Origin: Chryseobacterium indoltheticum
GTDB taxonomy: Bacteria > Bacteroidota > Bacteroidia > Flavobacteriales > Weeksellaceae
NCBI RefSeq assembly: GCF_003815915.1
Contig: NZ_CP033929.1
Coordinates: forward strand, 1,736,001 to 1,800,000
DNA: 64,000 nucleotides
Direction of reading: 5' to 3'
The notes under the pieces were generated by a model. It worked only from the letters and a program-made list of their open reading frames with translations, made no database searches and was not told where the DNA came from. Every line of letters begins with the position of its first letter. Within the stretch, counting starts at the first letter, position 1. Below, piece by piece: positions 1-8,755 of this stretch. The translations under genes and the position numbers were made by a program.

Positions 1-132
1 GAAGTTTATATTGCAAATATATCTGAATGGTTTGACGATGAAGGTAAAATCAAAAAAGAAGAAAACAGAAAGTTTTTACAATCAGCCGTTGAAGCTTTCA
101 CTCAATGGATTGCAAGAATTAATAAAGATTAA
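1..132 (+). CDS. C-terminal end of a probable NADPH-dependent FMN reductase (partial)
   Basis: Frame 1 is open from the window edge to a TAA at 130-132 and gives the last 43 residues of a protein whose start lies outside the window. The tail (FDDEGKIKKEE, then FLQSAVEAFTQWI) resembles the last helix of the flavodoxin-fold NADPH-dependent FMN reductase family, which reduces flavins or quinones in the cytosol. That match rests on a short stretch remembered from the family, so it is tentative. The flavin reductase-like gene 41 bases downstream fits a small flavin-linked group. Confidence 0.5.
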   Translation, partial: EVYIANISEWFDDEGKIKKEENRKFLQSAVEAFTQWIARINKD

Positions 133-173
133 ATTGACTTGTTTGAAATGACCGTAATGGAGCAAACTATATC

Positions 174-716
174 ATGAAAAAATATAAAAAAGTAAATTAT
201 CCTATCGAGGATGTTCGTCATTATCTGGAACCAAGTCCTACGGTTCTTTTAACATCTGCATTCAAAGAGGAAAGAAATGTAATGACTTTAGGATGGTACA
301 CTATTATGGAATTTGTTCCCTCATTAATTGGATGCATGATTTCTGGTGGAAATCATAGTTTCGAATTAATAAGAAAAAGTAATGAATGTGTAATCAACCT
401 ACCAACATTGGAGTTGTCCAAGACAGTGGTTTCAATAGGAAATTGCAGTGGTACGGAAATCGATAAATTTGAAGAGTTTAACTTGAATACAGCCGAAGGA
501 GAAATGGTAAATGCACCATTGTTGGTTAACTGTTATGCCAATTTCGAATGTCGTTTATATGACTGTAAGCTGGTCAATGATTATAATTTTTTTATTTTTG
601 AGATTGTAAAAGCTCATGTGGCAAAAGTTCCAAAATATCCTAAAACAATCCACTACCGAGGAAACAGTCACTTTGTACAATCCGGGAAAAATATTATCAT
701 TCCATCAGCCAAATAA
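174..716 (+). CDS. flavin reductase family protein (FMN-binding split barrel)
   Basis: This 180-residue protein has the length and layout of the flavin reductase-like split-barrel family, which binds FMN and passes electrons from NAD(P)H to a partner or substrate. Family-like stretches are PSPTVLLTSA near residue 21, the early core MTLGWYTIMEF near residue 37, ISGGNHSFELI near residue 57 and the central ECVINLPT near residue 71. No signal peptide or membrane segment is seen, so it should be cytosolic. It follows a probable FMN reductase on the same strand by 41 bases. The physiological substrate cannot be read from sequence. The family call is fairly safe. Confidence 0.8.
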   Translation: MKKYKKVNYPIEDVRHYLEPSPTVLLTSAFKEERNVMTLGWYTIMEFVPSLIGCMISGGNHSFELIRKSNECVINLPTLELSKTVVSIGNCSGTEIDKFEEFNLNTAEGEMVNAPLLVNCYANFECRLYDCKLVNDYNFFIFEIVKAHVAKVPKYPKTIHYRGNSHFVQSGKNIIIPSAK

Positions 717-911
717 TTCATTATATAATTCTGGTTAGGAAATATCTTACTGTGATCTTATCAGATGGTGAGTGGAACTGACGAAAGAATAGTCTTAAGA
801 TTTATCCTTAAAAATAATTGTACCTTTTTATTATTGCCTATTGTTTTTTATCTAATTTTAAAGAAGTTAGGAAATAATATTTAGTTTTAAGATCGATACC
901 AATTCAATACT

Positions 912-2273
912 ATGCAACAACGTCTGAATCCAATAGTTTCTTTCCCATTTATTTTGTGTTTAGGATTATTGATTCTGAATGATTTTTATCTTAAAACAAC
1001 TTATCATAATCACGTTACCGGAAAACTGTCAGATTTGTGCGGGCTTTTTATATTTCCTATTTTTTGGTCTGTTTTGCTTCCGAGATACAGATCTGCAATT
1101 TTCATTGCAACAGCATTATTTTTTGTTTATTGGAAAAGTGCTTATTCCCAGCCGTTTATCGATTTTTTTAGTGAAACATTTTTTGTTATTGAAAGAACGG
1201 TTGATCTGACGGATCTTTTTGTTCTACCCGTTTTATTTGCAGCATGGATTAGTCTGAACAAAAATCAGCAGAGATCTGAACTTTCATTATGGCAGAAGAG
1301 AACTAATCCTTACATCATCGGAGCAATTGCGATTTTCTCATTTTATTCTACAAGCAAACCTAGATATACACAAAGATTTGATCAGCCGCAATATGTACTT
1401 TTGAAGTCTAACAAACTTATTGACATCATTGATTACGAGCATTTGCAGTACTACAGATTTGATTCATTACTGGTCGTCAAAATCGAAGAGCTTGATTTGT
1501 CAAAACAGCCAATAAAATATGATGACTACAATAAGAACGATGCCATTAAAAATTTGGATTATTCCGTCTCGCTGATGCTTGGCAATGGAGTACAATTAGT
1601 TAAGCCTGGAACAATCACTTATTTAAACATAAGAACACCTGAAGGAGTGGATTCTGTACAATTCAATGGTGGGCGTTTGGATGGAAAATTTATTAGGAAA
1701 AAGGATGGGAGAGTAGTTAGTACAGGATTATATAAAAAGGGTATTGAAGATTCTGTCTGGACTTTTCAAAATAACAATGGTAAGTTTTCAAGTAAAGTAA
1801 CGTTTGTTAACGGTGAGCGTACAAAAAAACAGCTGTTTGAAAATGAAATCGTTATAAAAACGGATTATGTTAATACGAGAGAAGATGTTGTTCAATACAA
1901 ATTGATCCAGATTGCAATACTTATTCTGTTATTTATTGTGATTGCATTTCTGCTTATCAAAAATTATCGTCAGGTAGCAGAAAAACTGCATATGAAAAAA
2001 CTTTGGAAGTGGATTTTATGCATCGTACTGCCGTTGGTTGTTTGGTGTATACACTTTGCAATTACACTATTGTTGGGCGATTATTACTATGATATTTTTG
2101 TTGTCTTTGGTACAGCTATTCTAACTTATCTCATAACCTGCCCTCTTTTCTTTGTTGCCGTTTTTGGAATACAGCTGAGGAAACAGATTGATTTGCTATG
2201 GTACACTTTATTGTTTGCATTAGCATTCAGTATCTGGATTGAAATTGATATCTACCTTGAGCTTGCCGTCTGA
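912..2273 (+). CDS. multi-pass membrane protein with a MORN-like central region
   Basis: This 453-residue protein is not a family I can name. Hydrophobic segments lie near residues 8-25, 46-55, 60-75, 97-113 and 132-146. A soluble stretch of about 180 residues follows, then four hydrophobic segments near residues 337-352, 366-388, 393-420 and 425-447. The soluble part contains a short MORN-variant-like run (FNGGRLDGKFIRKKDGR, then GLYKKGIEDSVWTF, then VTFVNGERTKK), typical of Bacteroidota proteins often annotated as toxin-antitoxin YwqK-like. The start at 912 gives a normal leader and the first membrane segment directly after it. It stands alone, with about 195 bases before it and 228 after it and no visible structure in either gap. 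Confidence 0.6.
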   Translation: MQQRLNPIVSFPFILCLGLLILNDFYLKTTYHNHVTGKLSDLCGLFIFPIFWSVLLPRYRSAIFIATALFFVYWKSAYSQPFIDFFSETFFVIERTVDLTDLFVLPVLFAAWISLNKNQQRSELSLWQKRTNPYIIGAIAIFSFYSTSKPRYTQRFDQPQYVLLKSNKLIDIIDYEHLQYYRFDSLLVVKIEELDLSKQPIKYDDYNKNDAIKNLDYSVSLMLGNGVQLVKPGTITYLNIRTPEGVDSVQFNGGRLDGKFIRKKDGRVVSTGLYKKGIEDSVWTFQNNNGKFSSKVTFVNGERTKKQLFENEIVIKTDYVNTREDVVQYKLIQIAILILLFIVIAFLLIKNYRQVAEKLHMKKLWKWILCIVLPLVVWCIHFAITLLLGDYYYDIFVVFGTAILTYLITCPLFFVAVFGIQLRKQIDLLWYTLLFALAFSIWIEIDIYLELAV

Positions 2274-2501
2274 ATTCTAATTGGTAATAACTTTGAGGAG
2301 AAAGTAACGAACGCTCATTAATTAACCGGATGGAGATTTTAATTGAAGAATAAATATTTTTTTATACACTGCTTCAACTCATATTTACTATGTAAAAAAG
2401 ATTGTGCGATTTCTTTATTTAAGAAAACTTTAGCATTTGAGCTGGTACCACATGGTACGGTCATTGTAAATACATCAGTACACTAATCAAAAAATATTAT
2501 T

Positions 2502-2954
2502 ATGGACAACAGTAAAACAGTATCGACACTGAATGATTTATTAAACATTACAAATGACAGAATCCAAGGATTTGCTAAGGTAGAAGAAAAAGTATGGGAC
2601 TCATACAGCGGACTAAAAAATGATTATGACCAGATGGTACGTGAATCTCAAACGATGAAATCGGATCTGATGGGATTAATTACCGAAAGAGGAGGTAATC
2701 CGGATGACAGCTCAACAACTGCAGGAGCATTGCACAGAACATGGATCGATATCAAAAATTCTTTTGGAGGTGATCATGCAGAATCTACTTTAGAGAATGT
2801 TGTTTTTGGTGAAAAAGCTGCAATTGATGCTTATCAGGAAGCTTTGCAAAGTGGAGATTTATGTCCGCAAAGTACAGTAGTTGTAGCAGATCAATTGGTT
2901 AAATTAAGAGCTTCTTACGGTAAATTCGAAACTCTGGAAAGAATTACGGAATAA
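2502..2954 (+). CDS. PA2169 family four-helix-bundle protein (DUF2383)
   Basis: This 150-residue protein matches the DUF2383 / PA2169 family, small ferritin-like four-helix bundles of unknown biochemical role, often stress- or stationary-phase-linked. Recognisable parts are TVSTLNDLLNITNDRIQGF at the N-terminus, an acidic helix with MKSDLMGLITERGG, AGALHRTWIDIKNSF in the middle and ENVVFGEKAAIDAYQEAL in the third helix. There is no signal peptide. The gene is monocistronic and ends in a strong intrinsic terminator. The family assignment is confident, the function is not known. Confidence 0.85.
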   Translation: MDNSKTVSTLNDLLNITNDRIQGFAKVEEKVWDSYSGLKNDYDQMVRESQTMKSDLMGLITERGGNPDDSSTTAGALHRTWIDIKNSFGGDHAESTLENVVFGEKAAIDAYQEALQSGDLCPQSTVVVADQLVKLRASYGKFETLERITE

Positions 2955-2977
2955 TTTACTTTATTGATACATTAAAG

Positions 2978-3012
2978 AACTCCTAAAATTACTTTTTTTA
3001 GGAGTTTTTTTA
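2978..3012 (+). terminator. intrinsic terminator after the PA2169 family gene
   Basis: The arm AACTCCTAAAA (2978-2988) pairs with TTTTAGGAGTT (2996-3006) and is followed by a T run. It lies 24 bases after the stop codon of the upstream gene. Confidence 0.85.
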
Positions 3013-3130
3013 ATTTTAATGATCGTATTTTGAATTGATAGTGACTCAGCTCTATGTACCCTGAAGTGCATAATTTTTGAAAACCTTGCAAATCAATTAT
3101 TTTCTCCTGCCAAATATAATTTGTCGTAGA

Positions 3131-4051
3131 CTAATTAAATGAAGTGCGAAATTCCAAAGGAGTAAGACCGGTTGCTGTTTTGAACATTTTGCTGAAAGAC
3201 TGTGGATGTTCAAAACCCAATTCATACGCTATTTGGGATACAGTAAAATTGGTATTGGTAAGTCTCTCTTTTCCTTTTTCAGTAAGTTTCTCCCGTATGT
3301 ACTGCTGTGTGTTTTTTCCTATGAGTGAACGTAAGACGTCGCTGAGGTATCCGGGTGAAATATTCAGCCTATCCGAAATATATTGGACAGTTGGTAGTCC
3401 TTGATTTAAAGTTTCCTGACTGTTCAAGTAATCATCAAGAATTGTCTCGGTCTTCTGAAGAATGTCATTGTTGGGTATTTTTCTGGTAATAAACTGACGT
3501 TTGTAAAATCTATTAACATAGCTCAGCAACAATTCAATTTGAGCAATTACCACCTCTTCGCTAAATTCATCAATACGTTGGCTGAGTTCCTGTTCCATGA
3601 TTTTGTAAATGGATAGTATAATCTCTTTTTCAGAGTCCGAAAGATGCAATGCTTCGTTGGATGAGTATAAAAAGTAGCTATAATCTTTTATTTTCCTTGC
3701 TATGGGATGACCAAGCAGAAAATCCGGGTGAATAAGCAAAATATAACAGTGAGTTTCACTGTTGTAATCAGTGCTTCCGACCAATTGGTTGGGTGCCAAA
3801 AACAGCATACTACCTTCATCGTAATCGTAGTAATCACGGCCATATTTCAGCCTTCCTCTATTCCTGGTAATGAAGGTGATTTTATAGAAACTCAGAACAT
3901 CATAGATAGGCGCCATTGCCATATTGAAAGGATTGTCTTGATTGAAATGAACAAGACTTATCATTGGATGTTGCGGGGTAGGCAATCCAAAGGCTTGATG
4001 ACTTTCCGATATTGATATGAAGCGTATCAATTTATCTTCTTTGCTTTTCAT
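3131..4051 (-). CDS. AraC family transcriptional regulator
   Basis: This is a 306-residue protein with an N-terminal sensor half (about residues 30-150) and a C-terminal AraC-type double helix-turn-helix (about residues 205-305). The C-terminal signature is clear: ISDRLNISPGYLSDVLR for the first helix-turn-helix, then VSQIAYELGFEHPQSFSKMF for the second, ending in the usual GLTPLEFR. It should bind DNA near its targets. The adjacent upstream SDR gene on the same strand is a plausible target or operon partner, although a terminator separates the two. The effector is unknown. Confidence 0.88.
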   Translation of the reverse strand: MKSKEDKLIRFISISESHQAFGLPTPQHPMISLVHFNQDNPFNMAMAPIYDVLSFYKITFITRNRGRLKYGRDYYDYDEGSMLFLAPNQLVGSTDYNSETHCYILLIHPDFLLGHPIARKIKDYSYFLYSSNEALHLSDSEKEIILSIYKIMEQELSQRIDEFSEEVVIAQIELLLSYVNRFYKRQFITRKIPNNDILQKTETILDDYLNSQETLNQGLPTVQYISDRLNISPGYLSDVLRSLIGKNTQQYIREKLTEKGKERLTNTNFTVSQIAYELGFEHPQSFSKMFKTATGLTPLEFRTSFN

Positions 4052-4061
4052 AATAATAAAT

Positions 4062-4097
4062 GTAAAAAAAACCTACGATATTTGATCATAGGTTTTT
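4062..4097 (-). terminator. intrinsic terminator between the SDR and the AraC gene
   Basis: Read on the minus strand, AAAAACCTA (4097-4089) pairs with TAGGTTTTT (4075-4067) and is followed by further T residues. It sits just past the SDR stop codon and just before the AraC start, so the two minus-strand genes may be transcribed separately. Confidence 0.7.
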
Positions 4098-4107
4098 GTT
4101 TTAAAAA

Positions 4108-4881
4108 TTACCACGCAAGATTATTATCATTTCCGCTGAAATTTTCAGGGCCTGTAAAACTACCTGTCGGAAGATCTTCAGCTAAAGCCACCCTGATTGG
4201 CTCTATGGAGCCTACCTCAACGGAGTCTGTTCCCTGAAAGTTATTGAGTGCCGTCGCGGTAAATCCTGGACTTACCAAGTGAACCTTGATATCGGTTTTT
4301 TCCAGATCGATTGCCAATGAAAGAAAAATACCGTTAAGTGCAGTTTTTGAAGCACCGTAGACTGCGTCAAAACTGGAACGATATGGGTTTTCCGGATTTG
4401 AATTAATTGTCAATGACCCTAAAGCACTTGAGATGGTCACAATCCGGGCTTTTTTTGCTCTATGCAATAATGGAATAAAAGCCTGAGTTAAAGCAAGCGT
4501 TCCAAACACATTCGTCTCCCAGACTGTTTTCAATTCAGTAATAGGTACAATTGAAGCGCGTTGAGAGTCCAGAATCTCTTCCATGGTACGACCTTGTTCA
4601 CCGGCGTGAGAAACCGCAGCATTATTTACGAGCAGTGTCAAATATCCATATTCACGCTTAACTGTTTCTACTGCTGCTTTAATTGATTCAGGGTCGGTAA
4701 TATCAAGCTGGATTGCGCGTGCATATTCCCCAAGTTGAACAGTTGCAGCTTCGCCCTTTTTTTTGTCACGGGAGCCTACATACACAATATATCCATTCTC
4801 AATGAGTGCTTTAGCAATCTGAAATCCTACACCTGTATTTGCCCCTGATATCAGAGCTACCTTGTTTTCATTTGTCTGCAT
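4108..4881 (-). CDS. short-chain dehydrogenase/reductase (SDR)
   Basis: The protein is a classical SDR, an NAD(P)-dependent oxidoreductase with a Rossmann fold. With the start used here (257 residues) the cofactor loop SGANTGVGFQIAKAL lies near residue 11, NNAAVSH near residue 84, and the catalytic YGASK near residue 165. The reading frame stays open to an ATG at 4968, but that version would add 29 residues before the usual SDR start. The ATG at 4881 puts the first beta strand (KVALISGA) at residue 7 as expected. The substrate is unknown. It lies upstream of an AraC regulator on the same strand, which may control it. Confidence 0.88.
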   Translation of the reverse strand: MQTNENKVALISGANTGVGFQIAKALIENGYIVYVGSRDKKKGEAATVQLGEYARAIQLDITDPESIKAAVETVKREYGYLTLLVNNAAVSHAGEQGRTMEEILDSQRASIVPITELKTVWETNVFGTLALTQAFIPLLHRAKKARIVTISSALGSLTINSNPENPYRSSFDAVYGASKTALNGIFLSLAIDLEKTDIKVHLVSPGFTATALNNFQGTDSVEVGSIEPIRVALAEDLPTGSFTGPENFSGNDNNLAW

Positions 4882-5164
4882 AATGTTAATTGTTTTAAAA
4901 TTGATGCAGCAAAGATGACTATTTAAGAATCTATAGTTGTATCCATATTCAGACTGTTTGTATCCCAATTGAGGATAAAATTATTTTACAGATGGTTGAT
5001 TTATTTAAGAAAAAATTGATCAGGGATTATTTATCGCATTTAGATTTTTACCCGAGATTACTCGTAAATCATACGCTTAACCAAGCAGTATCTCACTACT
5101 ATGGGCGATTGATTAGTTGATAATTGATATTTTAAAAATTGTTTTTTGTTCTGCGATATTTTTT

Positions 5165-5180
5165 TTTAACATATGGTAAA
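5165..5180. promoter_or_regulatory. candidate Crp/Fnr operator upstream of the regulator gene
   Basis: The 16-bp sequence TTTAACATATGGTAAA is a 6-4-6 dyad with one mismatch from TTTACC/GGTAAA. It ends 33 bases before the start codon at 5214. The same half-sites form a perfect dyad at 5792-5807 on the other side of the gene. Assignment to this regulator is inferred from position and symmetry. Confidence 0.5.
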
Positions 5181-5213
5181 TTGGTTTTCAATGATAAAGC
5201 TGAAATTTGTAAA

Positions 5214-5786
5214 ATGGAAGAATTTGTGAATTATATATTACAGTTCGGTAATTTAAATAGTCAGCAGATTGAATTGATATTAAGCAAGGCGGAAACAATG
5301 GAACTTCGCAAAGATGAATATTTTTCAGAAGCAGGTAAAATTCCGCGGTACGTTGGATTTCTTCTTAAAGGAGTTACCCGATTCTGTTATTATAATAATA
5401 AGAGCGAAGAGATTACACACTCTTTTGTTGAAGAGAATAATTTTGTTTCTGATCAACAAAGATTTGAGGCACAAATGGTCGCTTCGGAGTATATCCAAGC
5501 TATAACAGATTGTGAATTGCTTGTTTTTTCGAAAAAGAACTGGGACGAAATTGGAAATACTATTGTCGGCTGGAAAGATATGGAGAATCTTATTGTCAAA
5601 AACTGTCTGATGAAAGCTCTCGAACGCAGAAGTCCTTTGGTATCTGAGGATGCAACAACCCGTTATTTGTCGTTCATCAGTCAATTTCCGGGACTTGTGA
5701 ATCGTGTTCCTCTTTCACAGGTGGCTTCTTATTTGGGGATTACCCAGCAATCTCTTAGCAGAATTAGGAAAAATATTGTTAAATGA
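5214..5786 (+). CDS. Crp/Fnr family transcriptional regulator
   Basis: With the ATG at 5214 the protein is 190 residues: an N-terminal cyclic-nucleotide-binding-like beta roll (about residues 15-125, with LRKDEYFSEAGKIPRYVGFL) and a C-terminal region ending in LSQVASYLGITQQSLSRIRK, a typical Crp winged-helix recognition helix. The frame is open back to 5139, but those 25 residues (MFFVLRYFF and onward) are unlike the family and overlap a putative operator. Many Bacteroidota members of this family lack the residues that bind cAMP, so the ligand is unknown. It probably controls itself and the SDR 75 bases downstream, since matching 16-bp dyads precede both. Confidence 0.85.
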   Translation: MEEFVNYILQFGNLNSQQIELILSKAETMELRKDEYFSEAGKIPRYVGFLLKGVTRFCYYNNKSEEITHSFVEENNFVSDQQRFEAQMVASEYIQAITDCELLVFSKKNWDEIGNTIVGWKDMENLIVKNCLMKALERRSPLVSEDATTRYLSFISQFPGLVNRVPLSQVASYLGITQQSLSRIRKNIVK

Positions 5787-5791
5787 TGCTT

Positions 5792-5807
5792 TTTACCAAA
5801 TGGTAAA
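5792..5807. promoter_or_regulatory. perfect 6-4-6 dyad, candidate Crp/Fnr operator of the downstream SDR
   Basis: TTTACC AAAT GGTAAA is a perfect inverted repeat in the 75-bp gap between the Crp/Fnr gene and the SDR. It repeats, with one improvement, the dyad upstream of the Crp/Fnr gene. Confidence 0.55.
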
Positions 5808-5861
5808 TGTTTTCCGACTCAGTTCACCAACCTTTGCATCAGTCATTTAAAAAATAAAAAG

Positions 5862-6724
5862 ATGAGCAAAAAAGTAGTATTGATTACAGGTACAAATAGT
5901 GGTTTTGGTTGGCTTACTGCACACAGTGTTGCAGCATTAGGACATCAAGTTTATGCAACAATGAGAGATACCGTTGGTAAAAATGCAGAAAAAGCACAAG
6001 CGCTCTCAGCAGTTGAAAATGTAACTGTTCTGGATGTTACAATTACGGACGATGATAGCGTGAATCAAGCCATACAAACTATTATCACAAAAGAAGGTGC
6101 TATTGATATATTGGTCAATAACGCAGGGTTTTCAATGAATGGTGTAGCCGAAAGCTTTACAACTGCCGACGTACAAGCCATGTTTGATGTGAATGTATTT
6201 GCACCATGGAGATTTATTAAACAGGTTTTACCGGTAATGCGTAAACAGGAAGACGGGCTGATCATTAATGTGACCAGCGGATTTGGAAGGGTTTCGTTTC
6301 CTTTTGCAACGGTTTATGCCGCTTCGAAGTTTGGATTGGAAGGACTGAGCGAAGGACTCCACTACGAAGTTAAGCGCCTCGGAATAGATGTTGCAATTGT
6401 AGAACCTGGCGCTTTTCCAACTGAAATGTCGCTAAAGACAGGCTATTTTCAGATCAATCCGTATTTGAAGGGTATGGTGCTATTGCAGAAATTCCCGAGA
6501 AGATGATGACAGCTCTTGGCGGGCTTATTCAAGCTCATCAAACCAATCCACAGGATGTTGCAGATGCCATCGTAAAGCTTATTGGTACTGAAAAGGGCAA
6601 AAGACCTCTGAGAACGGTTGTTGATCCTATCACGGGAGAATATATTAATGCTGCGAATAAAGCCGTTGAAGAACAATATGGTAAAGGTTTAGCCTTATTC
6701 GGGATGGGTGAATTACTTCAATAA
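5862..6724 (+). pseudogene. SDR family oxidoreductase, interrupted by a one-base frameshift
   Basis: Two overlapping frames together form one SDR. The first (5862-6506) holds the cofactor loop TGTNSGFG, the NNAGFS motif and the active-site YAASK. After KTGYF at about 6448 its frame goes out of register and ends with unrelated residues. The second frame carries the missing C-terminal part (SVFEGYGAIAEIPEKMM, then DVADAIVKLIGTEKGKRPLRTVVDP) to 6724. Adding one T to the TTTT at 6446-6449 restores a continuous protein of about 287 residues. The break is therefore a one-base loss in a short T run, either real or a sequencing error. A Crp/Fnr gene precedes it with a candidate operator, suggesting regulation as a pair. 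The family is certain, the substrate unknown. Confidence 0.8.
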
Positions 6725-6759
6725 ATAATCGCACAGATTATTATATAATAAATTATTGA

Positions 6760-6790
6760 CGGCGGAGAATTAGCATCTCCGCCGTTTCTT
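6760..6790 (+). terminator. intrinsic terminator after the SDR
   Basis: CGGCGGAGA (6760-6768) pairs perfectly with TCTCCGCCG (6776-6784) around a 7-base loop and is followed by TTTCTT. It marks the end of the chromosome-like left part of the window. Confidence 0.85.
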
Positions 6791-6851
6791 ATTTATCCAC
6801 TGATATGAGTTTTTGTTTGTAAATTAAGAGAAAATCAATCATTTTTTGAGA

Positions 6852-7037
6852 TTATTCTCTTCTATCTTCAATATATTTTACACTCACAATTTTATCTCGA
6901 AGAAATTCAGTTTTATTTTTTCGGTCAATAAACACATCATCTGAAAGTCTATGAAAAAATTCACTTTCAATTTTTTCTCCTGTAATTAAAGTGATTACTC
7001 CGTTAAATGTACTTGTTTCATAGCTAATATTTTCATT
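6852..7037 (-). pseudogene. possible gene remnant in the 6725-7082 gap
   Basis: The gap between the SDR and the Abi-alpha gene contains an open minus-strand stretch of 61 codons (7037 down to a TAA at 6852) with natural-looking composition: FNGVITLITGEKIESEFFHR, then a KTEFLRDKIVSV segment. It has no ATG, and a stop lies just upstream at 7040-7038, so it would have to be a decayed C-terminal fragment or use an ATT start. I do not recognise the family. The rest of the gap holds the terminator at 6760-6790 and a T-rich motif at 7065-7081 discussed under findings. Confidence 0.25.
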
Positions 7038-7082
7038 TTATATAAAATTTGGGCTGTAAGTAATCGTTTTTTTGAGATTATG

Positions 7083-7796
7083 TTATAAATTTTCAAAATT
7101 ATCCGGAACACATGATGCCACAAATAATTCTCCAAAATCAATAATTCTTCTTTCATTGTAACTATTAATTCCAGTCTGTTTATTATTATCAAATATAGGT
7201 TCTTGATTATTTACGAAAGCCCCAGCAATATTTAAACTATTCAAATGGTTCATGTATATTGGCAAATGTTGCGGAAATTGAAGTGTGTCTAATGGGAATT
7301 CTTCAAGAGTTGTCACTTCATTTACAATCATTGTTCCCTCAACATTTAAATCGGATCTTAGGTTAAATTTGTAGGATCTCTTTTTAAGAAGAAATAATAT
7401 AACTGCTTCATCATGTGATAATTGTTTTATGATATTTGGAAATGCAGGATGAGCTAAATCTTGTTTTGTTCTATCAATAGAGTTTGCTAAAAGGTTTATG
7501 AATAATTCTGCTAACAAAGTGTTTTCATAGTTTAGGCTCAGCCCTTCGAGTGTTGGAATAACAATTTGTGGATGTCCTTCAATTAAATCTTCATTTTTTA
7601 CTTTATCAGTAACTTTTTGCAAATATCTTTCCCATCTATCATGTTGATATGCTATATAATCGATTGGTGCTAGTAAAAACCTTGATGATTTAGCTATGTT
7701 TTCTAAAGCTTTTCCAATTTGCTTCATAGCAGGACTTAAAGCATCGTCATAAATTTTATCAACTGGAATAATGCTTTTTATTTGTTCTTGAGACAT
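7083..7796 (-). CDS. Abi-alpha (DUF4393) family protein
   Basis: This 237-residue protein resembles the Abi-alpha/DUF4393 family, a group linked by name to abortive phage infection though without a settled biochemical mechanism. Family-like features are the N-terminal amphipathic stretch DDALSPAMKQIGKALENIAK, the APIDYIAY segment near residue 43, and the mid-protein LLAELFINLLANSID followed by HPAFPNIIKQLSHDEA near residue 117. There is no clear membrane helix. It is the last gene of a minus-strand run of five accessory genes downstream of a serine recombinase. A defence role is inferred from family and context. Confidence 0.65.
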   Translation of the reverse strand: MSQEQIKSIIPVDKIYDDALSPAMKQIGKALENIAKSSRFLLAPIDYIAYQHDRWERYLQKVTDKVKNEDLIEGHPQIVIPTLEGLSLNYENTLLAELFINLLANSIDRTKQDLAHPAFPNIIKQLSHDEAVILFLLKKRSYKFNLRSDLNVEGTMIVNEVTTLEEFPLDTLQFPQHLPIYMNHLNSLNIAGAFVNNQEPIFDNNKQTGINSYNERRIIDFGELFVASCVPDNFENL

Positions 7797-7905
7797 TTTT
7801 ATAAATTTTTAAAATGTGATATTCTAATTAAGTAATCTTGTTTTGAGGTTTGTGGGATTATTTTATTAATTAAATCTTTATAAGCATCTCTATGCATAAT
7901 GGCTA

Positions 7906-8736
7906 TTATAAGCTTCGATAATCATTAGCTCTGTTTTCTGCTACCCAATCAATATATTCTTGTCCAAAATTTGTTAGATGAATTTTTTCATCATTTTTTG
8001 TAATTAAAATGCTACTAAATAAGAAACCCAGATATTTTTTCACATCCCAATTATTAAATGAATTTGGAAAACTTTGTTTAACACTTTCAAAATATTCCTC
8101 AATTTCATTTTTGGTATATCCTTCAGGTTTGATTTCGGCTAATTCCTTTAATAGGTTTAATTGGCTTCCAAATATATATTTGTCAATTCTCAAAAATTCC
8201 ATTAATAATTGTGTTCCTGCAAGATGTCTTATTAAAACTGTTTCGGTTTCTGTTGATATTTCAAGTCCTTGTTGTATAATTTCTTTTTTAATAGAGCTTT
8301 CTAAGTCTGATATAACTATTGACGTTCCAATTCTATCTAATAGTTCTCTTACAACTTTTTCATTATCAATTTTTTTTTGTTTTTTAGGTCTTTCATAATA
8401 GTCTCCAAAAATTTGCTTGCTTGATTGAACTTGATTTTGATTAGTTGTTAAAGAAATTACTTGAGATAATAGTTGACTATTTTTACTTTCAAGTTTTTCA
8501 ACTTCATCATTTTTCTCTTTTAATTTCCTACTGATAGAAATAATTTTACCAATTGAAAAGCTATCAAAAGATTCACTTAATATTAATATTAAAATTAAAA
8601 AAATAATAATAAGATTTCCATCTTTTATAGCTCCAATTGGCTCAACATATAAATAATTATATGCAACCATTAAAGCCAAACAAATTGAAAATATACATAT
8701 TAAAGTTCTAGTAAAGTAGTTTGTTTTGTCTTCCAT
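7906..8736 (-). CDS. two-helix membrane-anchored coiled-coil protein, unknown function
   Basis: I do not recognise the family. The 276-residue protein starts with two transmembrane helices (about residues 10-28 and 40-54), then a coiled-coil-prone segment (LKEKNDEVEKLESKNSQLLSQ, residues about 71-92), then a soluble helical domain of about 150 residues. The end (LGFLFSSILITKNDEKIHLTNFGQEYIDWV) reads like a winged-helix fold. An N-terminal membrane anchor with a cytosolic sensor or effector domain is a common plan in phage-defence proteins, but that is inference. It is 109 bases upstream of the Abi-alpha gene on the same strand and 19 bases downstream of the next gene, so the three may be co-transcribed. 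Confidence 0.5.
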   Translation of the reverse strand: MEDKTNYFTRTLICIFSICLALMVAYNYLYVEPIGAIKDGNLIIIFLILILILSESFDSFSIGKIISISRKLKEKNDEVEKLESKNSQLLSQVISLTTNQNQVQSSKQIFGDYYERPKKQKKIDNEKVVRELLDRIGTSIVISDLESSIKKEIIQQGLEISTETETVLIRHLAGTQLLMEFLRIDKYIFGSQLNLLKELAEIKPEGYTKNEIEEYFESVKQSFPNSFNNWDVKKYLGFLFSSILITKNDEKIHLTNFGQEYIDWVAENRANDYRSL

Positions 8737-8755
8737 CTTTCGTTTTGTGAGATTA

